DNA from: a bacterium
GTDB lineage: Bacteria > UBP6 > JAFGXH01
Direction of reading: 5' to 3'
Assembly: GCA_027064085.1 (NCBI GenBank)
Contig: JAMOQH010000157.1
Span: 17,343-81,342 of the forward strand
Length of the DNA: 64,000 nucleotides
How positions within the stretch are numbered: position 1 is the first letter of the stretch; each line of letters begins with the position of its first letter. Both the position numbers and the translations under genes were made by a program. The notes under the pieces are model-generated. The model was given only the letters and a program-made list of their open reading frames with translations. It searched no databases and was not told the origin of the DNA. This document shows, one piece after another, positions 7,610-16,756 of this stretch.

Positions 7610-9913
7610 CTATTTTTCTAGTTTTCTTGCTTTAATTTTAACTGCTCTGTTTGAATCAGTGAAAATCAAATAGGAGTTACCCTTTTTAATGATTTTCCAT
7701 ATATCTTTGTTTTTTAATTTTCTGTTTTTAAATACTTTTAAAGTATTAGCATTTTTATCAAAAATAATTAATCCATCATTTTGAGTACCAAGAAATATTT
7801 TATTATTTGAATAATTTAATGCTGTTACAAAATTTCTTTTAATTTTAGAAACATAAAGAATATAGGATTTATTTGTATTTCTATCGTATGCCGTTACAAT
7901 ACCTTTATAATGAGCTCTATAAACAACATTATTGGCAGTAATTGTTGCAATTATAGGATGAATACCTTTTGCAACAAATTTACTATCTTGGTCACCATTA
8001 TACATTCTGAGTCTTAATTGTAATTCTCTGTTTTTATTTAAAAAACCATTATCTCTAACCCATAATTGAACAGCATCCTTAGGATCATTCTGAGAAATTT
8101 CTCTTGGCTTTTTAACAAATCCAAATTTAAAAATCATTCTTTTAAACCATGGCTTTAAATTGTTAGGTGTATTTTTTGTAAATTTAAATTCAACTTCAGG
8201 ATCAAAATCACCAATTGCTTCACCCATTCTAGCATAAGCTGTATAAGTCTTTTTGTTCCCTACTGAATATAAATTTAAAAGATTATAAGCTTTTCTTTTA
8301 TCAACAGTAGTATAATAAATATCCTTTAAATTATCTTTCTGAACATCTTCCATACCATTAAAATTCATAGCCATTTTTACTCTTTTAAGCTTTATATTGC
8401 TCTTTAAATTAACTCTCCATGAATAATTTTGGTTTACTAAAATATATAATTTTCTTGTTGTAATTACAGCAATTTTTATTTGATTATTTTCTTTGTAAAC
8501 AAAAACATTTACTATAGTTTCATTTCTTCTTAATCTTACATTATTATTAAAAATATTTCTAGCTTCCTGATTATTTGGCATTTTCACAATAATAGCTTTT
8601 TTATAAACTCTTACTTTTGTAACAGAGCTATCATATCTTTCATGTGCACCATTTACAGAAAAGTTTATATGTGTTGATTTATTGGTTTTTCTTACATCAG
8701 ATAATCTTAAAGTTTTCATAGCACCTTTATAAGTTAATTTCCAAGTGCCATTTCTGTATCTTTCATGAGCTGCAATATAATTTACAGGACCATATACTTG
8801 TTGAAATATAATTTCGTATCCCTTAAAGTCATTTATGGAAATACCACAGTAGTTTCCACCAGTTCGGTATCCACCTTTTCCATTTGTAGTGATATCACAC
8901 AAATAAATGTAGCTTCCACCAAGCATTGGCTTATCTTCTTTTGGTGCTTGAACAATGACAGTATCATTAATTCCTAGTTTTTTTTTCATCCATTTATGAA
9001 ATTTACCATTAATTTTTAAATTTCCTGATTTTGTTAAGCTACCATTAGTTTTTTTCATTAATAAATAGAAACTATATTTTCCTTGCTTAGGTTTTGTATT
9101 TACAACAGATAAAACTTTATTGCCTGCATTATTTTTTACCATATAGTAAAAATCACCAAATCCATTTCCTTTAACATCATACATACCTACACTATTTAAA
9201 ATAAGTTGATATCTATTTTTTAATTTTTTATTAAAAAACTTTTTGTATGAGTTACCATTATTTAAAAATAAATATGCTTTTGAAGATGTTAATGCAAATA
9301 AGAATTTACTTCCATTTTGATTTGTATAAAAACCTGCTCTTAATACTTTTCCATCAACTAATCCTTCAGCTATTTTAACTGCATTTGGTTTAACTAATTG
9401 TAAAGGAGGTCTTTTAGATGTTTTATTTACAACATTAACATTTTGATTTAAATGTTTAACTTTATTTGTCATCCATTTATGAAATTTTCCATTGACTTGT
9501 AAGTTTCCAGATTTAACAACAGAGCCATTATTTCTTAAGGCCACTATATAAAAACTATATTTTCCTTTTTTGGGTCTTGTATTAACAACATATAGTGTTT
9601 TTTTATTATTAGATTTTGTTGCATACCATAAATCTAAAGAACCATTTTTATCTATATCGGTAAGGCCTGCAGATCTAAACAATGGTGTTTCAGTATTTTT
9701 AAAAGTTTTTGCAAAAAACTTATTAAAATTAGAACCGTGTTTAATGAATAAGTAGGCTCCACTAGAAGTAATTGCAAATAGCTTTTGACTTCCATCACTT
9801 GCATAAGAAGCAGCTAGAACTTTACCATTTGTTAAGTTTTTAGCTTGATTCATAGCATTATTACCAAGAATTGTTAAGCTAAACATCAACATAAACAACA
9901 ATAATTTACTCAT
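7610..9913 (-). CDS. large secreted repeat/beta-propeller-like protein
   Basis: 767 aa with an N-terminal signal peptide (about 1-20) and no lipobox. Residues about 25-160 and 180-320 are a tandem duplication. Each copy has FAITSSGAYLF or FALTSSKAYLF, a calcium-loop-like Asp/Asn segment (DIDKNGSLD in copy 1, degraded in copy 2), VVNTRPKKGKYSFY and SGNLQVNGKFHKWM. A middle domain contains two AHERY motifs and cysteines in YIYLCDITTNGKG. The C-terminal third reads like propeller blades (NKIFLGTQNDGLIIFDKN). FG-GAP or PQQ-type propeller proteins are the nearest guess; no function can be assigned. It lies 54 bases downstream of tlyA. Confidence 0.7.
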   Translation of the reverse strand: MSKLLLFMLMFSLTILGNNAMNQAKNLTNGKVLAASYASDGSQKLFAITSSGAYLFIKHGSNFNKFFAKTFKNTETPLFRSAGLTDIDKNGSLDLWYATKSNNKKTLYVVNTRPKKGKYSFYIVALRNNGSVVKSGNLQVNGKFHKWMTNKVKHLNQNVNVVNKTSKRPPLQLVKPNAVKIAEGLVDGKVLRAGFYTNQNGSKFLFALTSSKAYLFLNNGNSYKKFFNKKLKNRYQLILNSVGMYDVKGNGFGDFYYMVKNNAGNKVLSVVNTKPKQGKYSFYLLMKKTNGSLTKSGNLKINGKFHKWMKKKLGINDTVIVQAPKEDKPMLGGSYIYLCDITTNGKGGYRTGGNYCGISINDFKGYEIIFQQVYGPVNYIAAHERYRNGTWKLTYKGAMKTLRLSDVRKTNKSTHINFSVNGAHERYDSSVTKVRVYKKAIIVKMPNNQEARNIFNNNVRLRRNETIVNVFVYKENNQIKIAVITTRKLYILVNQNYSWRVNLKSNIKLKRVKMAMNFNGMEDVQKDNLKDIYYTTVDKRKAYNLLNLYSVGNKKTYTAYARMGEAIGDFDPEVEFKFTKNTPNNLKPWFKRMIFKFGFVKKPREISQNDPKDAVQLWVRDNGFLNKNRELQLRLRMYNGDQDSKFVAKGIHPIIATITANNVVYRAHYKGIVTAYDRNTNKSYILYVSKIKRNFVTALNYSNNKIFLGTQNDGLIIFDKNANTLKVFKNRKLKNKDIWKIIKKGNSYLIFTDSNRAVKIKARKLEK

Positions 9914-9967
9914 ATTTCCTCCAAAAAAAAAGTTGTCTTCGTATAGACTACTTTGGTTTATAAATAT

Positions 9968-10696
9968 TCATTCATTTTTTATAAAATAAATAATATACTC
10001 TTGATTTCCATGTGTCCCAGCTAAAACTGATGGAATAACATCTATTATTTTTATACTATAATCATTTAGAAAACTTTTAATATCACTAATTACATCATTA
10101 TGTATCAGCTTATCTTTAATTATTCCGTTGTATTTGTCTGCAATATCCTTGCTAACCTCAAATTGAGGCTTAATTAACATCAAGGCTTTACTTTTAGGTT
10201 TCATTGCAGGGATAAACTGTTTTAAAATTAGTTTTAGTGAAATAAAACTTAAATCTCCTGTATATAAATCAATATTTTCTAATTTCATAAAATCAAAATA
10301 TCTTGCATTTGTTTTTTCAAGCGACTTTACTTTTTTGTTTGTTCTTAATTTATATGCTAATTGATTAGTTCCTACATCTATTGCATAAACAAAGCTAGCA
10401 CCATTTTGCAATAATAAATCAGTAAATCCGCCAGTAGAAGAACCTATATCAACACAATTATAATTAGTTACATCAAGTTTAAAATTATCTAATGCTGTTT
10501 TTAACTTATAAGCTGCTCTTGAAACATAAGGACTTTTACTTTTTACTCTTATTTTATCCGTTTCTTTAAATTTTACTGAAGAATTAGCAACTTTCTGCTC
10601 ATTTACAAGTACATCACCTGCAATTACAAGAGCCTGAGCCATTTTTATAGAATCAGCAAATCCTAACTTTACAAGAAGCTTATCAATTCTTTCCAA
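9968..10696 (-). CDS. tlyA: TlyA-family rRNA 2'-O-methyltransferase / hemolysin A homologue
   Basis: Two domains are visible: an S4 RNA-binding domain (about 1-60, RIDKLLVKLG...AGDVLVNEQKV) and an FtsJ-like methyltransferase (about 80-242) with the SAM motif CVDIGSSTGGFTDLLL, then GDLSFISL and LIKPQFE. TlyA methylates ribose of 16S and/or 23S rRNA at the subunit interface. Length (242 aa) is usual. The TTG start directly follows the gpsA stop codon, with CGGAG about 8 nt upstream inside gpsA, indicating translational coupling. Confidence 0.92.
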   Translation of the reverse strand: MERIDKLLVKLGFADSIKMAQALVIAGDVLVNEQKVANSSVKFKETDKIRVKSKSPYVSRAAYKLKTALDNFKLDVTNYNCVDIGSSTGGFTDLLLQNGASFVYAIDVGTNQLAYKLRTNKKVKSLEKTNARYFDFMKLENIDLYTGDLSFISLKLILKQFIPAMKPKSKALMLIKPQFEVSKDIADKYNGIIKDKLIHNDVISDIKSFLNDYSIKIIDVIPSVLAGTHGNQEYIIYFIKNE

Positions 10697-11698
10697 TTAT
10701 TTAATCTCCGCTTTTAAATCTCTAGTCATCAATTCTTTTCCAGCCTCTTTAATTGTTAACCCCTTGTATAGAATTTTATAAATCGTATTAAATATTGGCA
10801 TTTCAACATCTATTTTTTGAGCCGCAAAGTAAATTGACTCACTATTTTTTATACCTTCTGCAATCATATTCATACTATTTAGAATATCATCTATTTTTTC
10901 ACCTTTGCCTAATCTATTTCCAACTGTCCAATTTCTAGATAACGAGCTCGTAGATGTTAGAACTAAATCACCTAAACCACTTAATCCACTTAATGTCAAT
11001 GGATTTGCACCTCTTTTTATTGCAAATTGAGTCATATTAGCAAGCCCTCTTGTTATAAGGGCTGAAGTAGTATTACTTCCATATCCTAAACCAGAAACAA
11101 TACCTGCACCAATGGCAATTACATTTTTTAATGCTCCTCCAATTTCAACACCAATAACATCGTTGGTTGTATAAGCTCTGAAAAATGAAGTTGAGAAGAA
11201 TTCTTGTACTTTTTTAGCGAGTTTTTGATTTATAGATGCTACAGTAACCAAAGTAGGATGTTCAGAAGCAACTTCTCTTGCAAATGAAGGGCCTGATAAG
11301 AAAGTTAAGTAGTAGTGATATCTTTCATGCAAAACATCTTCTAATATCTCTGATATCAAAAAGGAAGTATCTAACTCTATTCCCTTAGTTGCAGAAACAA
11401 TAGGTATATATAAAGGAATGTCATCTTTTATTTCAGTAAAAATTTTTCTTACAAATTGAGAAGGAAGAACTGATAGCAACATATCTGCATCTCTTATTAC
11501 TTCTTTTATATTATTATGAGCTACCAAATTATTAGATAAACTAAAATCTGGTAGAAATGTAATATTTTCATGTTTATTATTTATCTCTTTTTTTACAGAC
11601 TCTTCATAAACCCATATTTTAACATTATATCCTTTATCTGAAAGCAATTTAGCTAAAGCTGTTCCCCAGCTACCTCCGCCTAATACAGCTATATTCAT
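10697..11698 (-). CDS. gpsA: NAD(P)-dependent glycerol-3-phosphate dehydrogenase
   Basis: Makes sn-glycerol-3-phosphate from dihydroxyacetone phosphate for phospholipid synthesis. Rossmann motif VLGGGSWGTALA lies at the N-terminus. SGPSFAREV, the catalytic-lysine region GGALKNVIAIGAG and the substrate-binding LSGLGDLVLT...SRNWTVG all match GpsA. 333 aa is the normal length. It sits in a tight minus-strand run: 17 bases after the CNNM/CBS gene and abutting tlyA. cdsA at 46690 supplies the next lipid step. Confidence 0.97.
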   Translation of the reverse strand: MNIAVLGGGSWGTALAKLLSDKGYNVKIWVYEESVKKEINNKHENITFLPDFSLSNNLVAHNNIKEVIRDADMLLSVLPSQFVRKIFTEIKDDIPLYIPIVSATKGIELDTSFLISEILEDVLHERYHYYLTFLSGPSFAREVASEHPTLVTVASINQKLAKKVQEFFSTSFFRAYTTNDVIGVEIGGALKNVIAIGAGIVSGLGYGSNTTSALITRGLANMTQFAIKRGANPLTLSGLSGLGDLVLTSTSSLSRNWTVGNRLGKGEKIDDILNSMNMIAEGIKNSESIYFAAQKIDVEMPIFNTIYKILYKGLTIKEAGKELMTRDLKAEIK

Positions 11699-11715
11699 AT
11701 AAACTTCTCCTTATT

Positions 11716-12987
11716 TTATTTTTTATTATCTAATTTTAAAACAGTAAGCTTGGTTAAATTAACACCATCAACATCGTTTACTGTAATTTTAACACCATCT
11801 TTAATTAATTCATCACCTACTTTCGCAACTCTTCCTAGTTCATTAAAAACCAGTCCACCAATAGTTTCAAAATCATCTTCAGGTAAATTTATTTCTAATA
11901 AATCATTAATTTCACCAATATCTGCCCTACCCTTAATTAATACTTTGCCTATTGCTTTATCTAAATGAAGAACATCATCTTCTTCTTTATCGTATTCATC
12001 TCTAATTTCACCAACAATTTCTTCTAAAATATCTTCAATTGTTACAAGCCCTTCTGTTCCTCCATATTCATCAATAACAATAGCCATTTGTAAATGAGAT
12101 TTTTTCATTTCCCATAATAATTCATTTATTTTTTTATCTTCGGGTATTCTGTATGGCTTTCTCATTATTTCTTTAACGGTAATTGTTTCAATATCATTAT
12201 ACTTTTCTAAATAAACTTTAAAAATATCTTTTATGTGTACAATTCCAATTATATTATCCACAGATTCTTCAATAATAGGAATTCTACTAAAACCAACACT
12301 TGTTGCATATTCCATTGCTTCTTTAATTGTAGTATTTTTATTTAATCTTTCAATATCTACTCTTGGGGTTAATATTTCAGAAACGGTAATATCCTTAAAT
12401 TCAACAGCATTAGTAATTATTTCAGAAGCATCTTGATCAAATACTCCATTTTGGCTACTTTTTTCAAGTTGATATTTAAAATCATCTTCTGTCATATGTA
12501 GAATAATAGGAGATTTAAACTTTCTTAATATTGGATATGTAAATATATTTATTAAAACAATAAATGGTTTCATTATAAATTCAAATAATTTAATCCACTT
12601 ATAGTATTTTTTAGCAAGGGTTAAAGAATAATGTGTTGCTAATGATTTTGGAATAATTTCTCCAAAAATTAAAACAACAAAAGTAACACCAAAAGTTGAT
12701 ACTAAAACAGCATATTCTCTATTTTTAATTAACTCTATTGCTATATATGTTGAAATTGACGCAGCTGCAATATTAACAATATTATTGCCGAGTAAAATAA
12801 CTGTTAGAAATTGTTTAGGGTTATTTATTAAATTTAATATTTTTTGTGACCTTTTATCTCCATTTTTAGCATCACTTTCTAATCTTATTTTACTTAATGA
12901 AATATAAGCAGTCTCTGCCGATGAAAAGAAACTAGATAAAAGGAAAAGAATAAACAAGAGTATAAAACTCCCGACTAAATCGTCCAT
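11716..12987 (-). CDS. CNNM/CorC-HlyC family membrane protein with CBS pair
   Basis: 423 aa. Residues 1-185 form a DUF21/CNNM membrane domain with four hydrophobic segments (FILLFILFLLSSFFSSAETAYISLS, ILLGNNIVNIAAASIS and so on). A CBS-domain pair follows at about 200-325 (EILTPRVDIERL, VSGFSRIPI-type, VIDEYGGTEGLVTIEDILEEI). The CorC/HlyC-associated C-terminal domain spans about 335-415 (GEINDLLEINLPEDDFETIGG). Family members are linked to magnesium or cobalt export or homeostasis; older annotations call them hemolysins. First gene of the run with gpsA and tlyA. Confidence 0.9.
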   Translation of the reverse strand: MDDLVGSFILLFILFLLSSFFSSAETAYISLSKIRLESDAKNGDKRSQKILNLINNPKQFLTVILLGNNIVNIAAASISTYIAIELIKNREYAVLVSTFGVTFVVLIFGEIIPKSLATHYSLTLAKKYYKWIKLFEFIMKPFIVLINIFTYPILRKFKSPIILHMTEDDFKYQLEKSSQNGVFDQDASEIITNAVEFKDITVSEILTPRVDIERLNKNTTIKEAMEYATSVGFSRIPIIEESVDNIIGIVHIKDIFKVYLEKYNDIETITVKEIMRKPYRIPEDKKINELLWEMKKSHLQMAIVIDEYGGTEGLVTIEDILEEIVGEIRDEYDKEEDDVLHLDKAIGKVLIKGRADIGEINDLLEINLPEDDFETIGGLVFNELGRVAKVGDELIKDGVKITVNDVDGVNLTKLTVLKLDNKK

Positions 12988-13070
12988 TTAAATTTTACCT
13001 CCATAATCAATACACCTAAATTGGCATATTATAATTTGTTTAATAGCTTCTATCTTTGTTAATATCATAA

Positions 13071-14192
13071 TTAAAAATAAGGACTTGCCTGAACAGGCTC
13101 TAATTCTACATTTGTATTACTTGATGTATCTGTTTTTTTAAAAGAAATGTCCATAGGATCACTCTTTTCTTCAATATAATCATTTTCAACAATTAATTCT
13201 TCCACTGTTGGAGTGATATTATTATTATCATCTCCGTATGTAATAATATCATTGTTACAACTTTTCATTGCAATCTCTGCTTGCTTAACTTCATTAAATG
13301 AGGAATAAACCTTAGCTAGTAATTGTTTTGCTTTACTTAAATTAGATTTCGCAATCGCTTCATCTATTGCAACACCATTATCTTCAGCCCTTCTAACATA
13401 CCCTTTTATTGTCATTACATTACCATTAATACAATCTAATTTAGGTATATTCTTTTCTTTTCTAGTTTTCTTTAATACTGTATAAGCATTAGATAAAATA
13501 GACCTCATCTTTCCAATATATTTATTCGCAGAACTTGTTACTTCTCCTTCATTAAAAGACTTAAATTTATTTGTTTTGCTTGAATTTTTATTTTCTATAG
13601 TTTCAAATTTTGAATTAAAACTTTTTATTTGAGCCATATTTATATTTGTAACAATAGGTAAATTTTCTCCGCTTACTTCTAATACTTTATTAGAAGTAAG
13701 CTTTAGCTTATTAAATTTATCAAGAACTGATTTAACTGCAATAATTCCTTCTGTAAGAAATATTTTTACCTTTTGGGAGTGGTTAGTTAAAACAAAGGAA
13801 GTTCCTTTAATTTCTAGTGTAATATATCCACTAGTTATTTCAAAAAGGTTATTTCCAAACTTTCTTTTAACATTAACTTTAATGTCTCCAGAAATTAATT
13901 TTAAAAGTGCAAACCTTTTACTTTTGCTAGCATCGACTACAAATTTTTTAATTGATAATTTTGTTTTTTTAGCTAATGATATTTCTGTTTCATCATTAAA
14001 TTTTATTTTTATTTTACCTTTTTTAGTGTCAATTAAATCACTACTATAAATAGAATCACCTTTATTTAGTATTTCGTCTCTGCTTGTGGAGCGCACTCTA
14101 TAAACTTTTCCTTCAACAGATCTGATAACTCCAACTTGCTGTTCAAGCCCTAAAAGACTAAATGATAATAGAAAAAATATTATATATTTCAT
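13071..14192 (-). CDS. secreted FecR-domain protein
   Basis: 373 aa. Signal peptide at 1-16, then a FecR domain (about 20-165): VGVIRSVEGKVYRVRS, LNKGDSIYSSDLIDTKKGKIKIKF (typical of GDxixTgxxsxaxixF) and VKRKFGNNLFEITSGYITLEIKGTSF. The remainder (about 180-373) is a Lys/Asn-rich helical region with two cysteines (CINGN, SCNND) and no recognised domain. Outside iron transport, FecR domains in this lineage are surface or periplasmic modules of unknown ligand, so iron regulation should not be assumed. No adjacent sigma factor or TonB receptor is present. Confidence 0.78.
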   Translation of the reverse strand: MKYIIFFLLSFSLLGLEQQVGVIRSVEGKVYRVRSTSRDEILNKGDSIYSSDLIDTKKGKIKIKFNDETEISLAKKTKLSIKKFVVDASKSKRFALLKLISGDIKVNVKRKFGNNLFEITSGYITLEIKGTSFVLTNHSQKVKIFLTEGIIAVKSVLDKFNKLKLTSNKVLEVSGENLPIVTNINMAQIKSFNSKFETIENKNSSKTNKFKSFNEGEVTSSANKYIGKMRSILSNAYTVLKKTRKEKNIPKLDCINGNVMTIKGYVRRAEDNGVAIDEAIAKSNLSKAKQLLAKVYSSFNEVKQAEIAMKSCNNDIITYGDDNNNITPTVEELIVENDYIEEKSDPMDISFKKTDTSSNTNVELEPVQASPYF

Positions 14193-14262
14193 ATTAAACC
14201 TCTAAATCTATCTTAGATTATACTTTATAATAACTAAAAAATCAATATTCACAAGTAATTAT

Positions 14263-15030
14263 TTATATATTCTTAATTTTTTCTAAATCATCTTCTGTAA
14301 AATTTAAAAATAAGATAGATTTTTCTTTATTCCATAAAAATAATGAATTGTTATCTTCTATTGTAAATAAAATGTATTTATTTGTTTCTTCTGTAACTTT
14401 TTGTTTTTTAATAAAAACTTTTAATTTATTAATAGAGTCTTGATTTATTTTCAATGGCTCTATCGTTGATATAATAATTCCTTTATATTGTGCTTCCCTT
14501 TTAATATATTGCTTAAAAAAAGGAAAAGAATTATCATCATTTATAAAAAGTTTTTGATAATTGGAAATAGAATCTATTTTATTTTTAGGAAGTTTTATTT
14601 TAGTATTTGCTACAATTTTTAATTTATTTAAATCACATAATGGCAAACTTACTATGTAAATATACTCATTAGACAAAATTACAACTTTACCTGCTACTTG
14701 ATAAGCGAATTCAGATTTATCAAATTTGCCGTAACTGCTATCTCTTGCAATTGTAAATTCAGAATAAGCATAAAGAGCTGTCTTATATTTATAGCGATAA
14801 ATCTCTAGATTTTTATCATATTTTGCATTAATAAATTCTGTCATTGCATTATTTTCATTATATTTTTGATATAAATTTAACTTTTTGGAGTTGTTTTCAA
14901 TAATTTCTGATGTTTTATTATATTTATTAATTGTTTTAGGGAATACTCCTTGTATTTTTGCTTTTTTGTTATTATTACAAGAATATACAAGAACAATTAA
15001 TAACCCAAATAAAAAAAATCTAAACTTCAT
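14263..15030 (-). CDS. lipoprotein, possibly DUF6599-like
   Basis: 255 aa. The lipobox VYSC puts the lipidated cysteine at residue 18. The mature part is alpha/beta with LYQKYNENNAMTEFINAKYD, YKTALYAYSEFTIARDSS and GKVVILSNEYIYIVS. The order recalls DUF6599 proteins (an identity/YxxG segment followed by an xYxM..pxxAFG segment), but the match is loose and I would not rely on it. It lies 24 bases downstream of the cysteine-rich lipoprotein gene and 70 bases upstream of the FecR-domain gene, so it is probably part of that transcript. Confidence 0.6.
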   Translation of the reverse strand: MKFRFFLFGLLIVLVYSCNNNKKAKIQGVFPKTINKYNKTSEIIENNSKKLNLYQKYNENNAMTEFINAKYDKNLEIYRYKYKTALYAYSEFTIARDSSYGKFDKSEFAYQVAGKVVILSNEYIYIVSLPLCDLNKLKIVANTKIKLPKNKIDSISNYQKLFINDDNSFPFFKQYIKREAQYKGIIISTIEPLKINQDSINKLKVFIKKQKVTEETNKYILFTIEDNNSLFLWNKEKSILFLNFTEDDLEKIKNI

Positions 15031-15054
15031 TTAATTCTCCATTTAATTAATATC

Positions 15055-16680
15055 TTAAGGGCGAGGTCTGCAATATTTACTAGGATATGGATAAGAAGTA
15101 TTTTCATAACAATAAAAATTACTACTATAGCAATCACTATCCGTTTCGCAAGTATCCATCCAATACATCATCCAAGAATCATTTACATTCATACCTACAC
15201 ACATAACTTCATTAGGATAAGTTGTATTATCAAGAGCTCCTTGCTGAGGACAATCACTTGCCACACATATATTGTAATGTTCAAAAGCCATACATGTTCC
15301 ATTTTGATAATCACAATCAAAATCTGAATTACACTCTATACCAACTGGTTTCAATGAGCTATCATATTTACAGTAACCTAAATCATCCCAGTTATTAACA
15401 GAAATACACCTGTTGTATTCCTCACATTTAGAATTATTAATATTACCTTCACTTGGCTTGCAAGCAGGCTCACACCTTTTGGTCGTTTCTGAATTATTAT
15501 CGTGATCAACACAAATACTACCTTGTAAACAAAGATTATTTTTATTACACAATCTTCCATTTTCTAAAGTACCTGTTACAGCACAAGCATTATAACTAAT
15601 TTCATCAAAAGGATAACATGATTTTCCCACTTCTGAACAAGAATTATCAGAGAACATATCACAGTTTATGTCTTGAGTAACACATAAACCACTATTATTG
15701 TCACAAATTTGATAATCTTTACACTCACTATCACTTAAACATTTAGGCCTACATAATTTATCATTATTACAAGTAAAATCACTTCTGCAATCTAAAATAT
15801 TATTACAAGCTTGTAAACAGTATTTACCACTTAAATAATCACCACATTTATAATCATTACAAACACTATCATCTGTACATCTTTTAGTACAATAACCATT
15901 TTCTATACCGTTTAAAAGACAAATCATATCACTAGGACACTGACTTTGTGTATTACACATAGACCCCATAGTAGGAGGCGGTGTACATGCTCCATCTATA
16001 CACAGATAACCATCTATATCACATATACCAGTAGGATGCTCTGCACTGCATTTGTCAAGTTCAACAATACATAATTCACCGGTTTCATCTTTTTTAAATC
16101 CTTGTTTACAATCCCATTCACATTTTGTTGTTTCTTCCCAGGCATCATTTACCCAGTTAATTTCAAACTGGGTAACAATGATTTCTCCATTTTCAGGAAT
16201 AGTTATATGCCTATCACATTGAACAAGTTTTGTATTTTCCTTACAATTATCATTTTCACAATGTTGTGTATCTGTGCATTCTATATTACCACATAACTCA
16301 AGGCCATCTTTAACACAATTTAAACCAACAGGATGATAGCCACTTGTACAAATACAAATAGCTTTATCAAAATCATTTAAATCACATGTTCCATTACCAC
16401 TACAATCAACAGAATTACATTTAGCTTCCTTTAGAGTTTTACAAACTCCATCATAGCATTCCTTATCTTTTTCTCTGCAATAGCCAAATTTATTTGTTTC
16501 AGAACATTCCAAATCGACTTTTTCACATTTATTTTTAACACATTCATACCCTTCAAGACACTTAACAGAGTCATCACAATAAGCCTTACTTGCTGTTGAA
16601 GCAGCACATGATGATAATAATAAAAAGATAAATATTATTATATAGTGGAAATTATTCCTGATTATATTACCTAAATTCAT
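15055..16680 (-). CDS. large cysteine-rich lipoprotein with EGF-like and CxxDxxC repeats
   Basis: 541 aa from the ATG at 16680; GGG lies about 7 nt upstream, whereas an in-frame TTG four codons earlier has no better site. Signal peptide with lipobox LSSC, so surface- or outer-membrane-anchored. The mature protein contains more than 50 cysteines: an EGF-like unit (CSGNGTCDLNDFDKAICICT) and several Myxococcota-style units such as CPSDMICLLNG, DDSVCNDYKCGDYLSGKYC and SDSECKDYQICDNNSGLC. Such disulfide-rich proteins are common on the surface of Myxococcota and Bradymonadota. Function is unknown; adhesion or ligand binding is likely. Confidence 0.8.
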   Translation of the reverse strand: MNLGNIIRNNFHYIIIFIFLLLSSCAASTASKAYCDDSVKCLEGYECVKNKCEKVDLECSETNKFGYCREKDKECYDGVCKTLKEAKCNSVDCSGNGTCDLNDFDKAICICTSGYHPVGLNCVKDGLELCGNIECTDTQHCENDNCKENTKLVQCDRHITIPENGEIIVTQFEINWVNDAWEETTKCEWDCKQGFKKDETGELCIVELDKCSAEHPTGICDIDGYLCIDGACTPPPTMGSMCNTQSQCPSDMICLLNGIENGYCTKRCTDDSVCNDYKCGDYLSGKYCLQACNNILDCRSDFTCNNDKLCRPKCLSDSECKDYQICDNNSGLCVTQDINCDMFSDNSCSEVGKSCYPFDEISYNACAVTGTLENGRLCNKNNLCLQGSICVDHDNNSETTKRCEPACKPSEGNINNSKCEEYNRCISVNNWDDLGYCKYDSSLKPVGIECNSDFDCDYQNGTCMAFEHYNICVASDCPQQGALDNTTYPNEVMCVGMNVNDSWMMYWMDTCETDSDCYSSNFYCYENTSYPYPSKYCRPRP

Positions 16681-16756
16681 AAAAATACCCAAAAAACAAT
16701 AAGTTATTATACTACGAATTATACTTTATTTCAAGATAGAGTTTTAAATTATTTAT

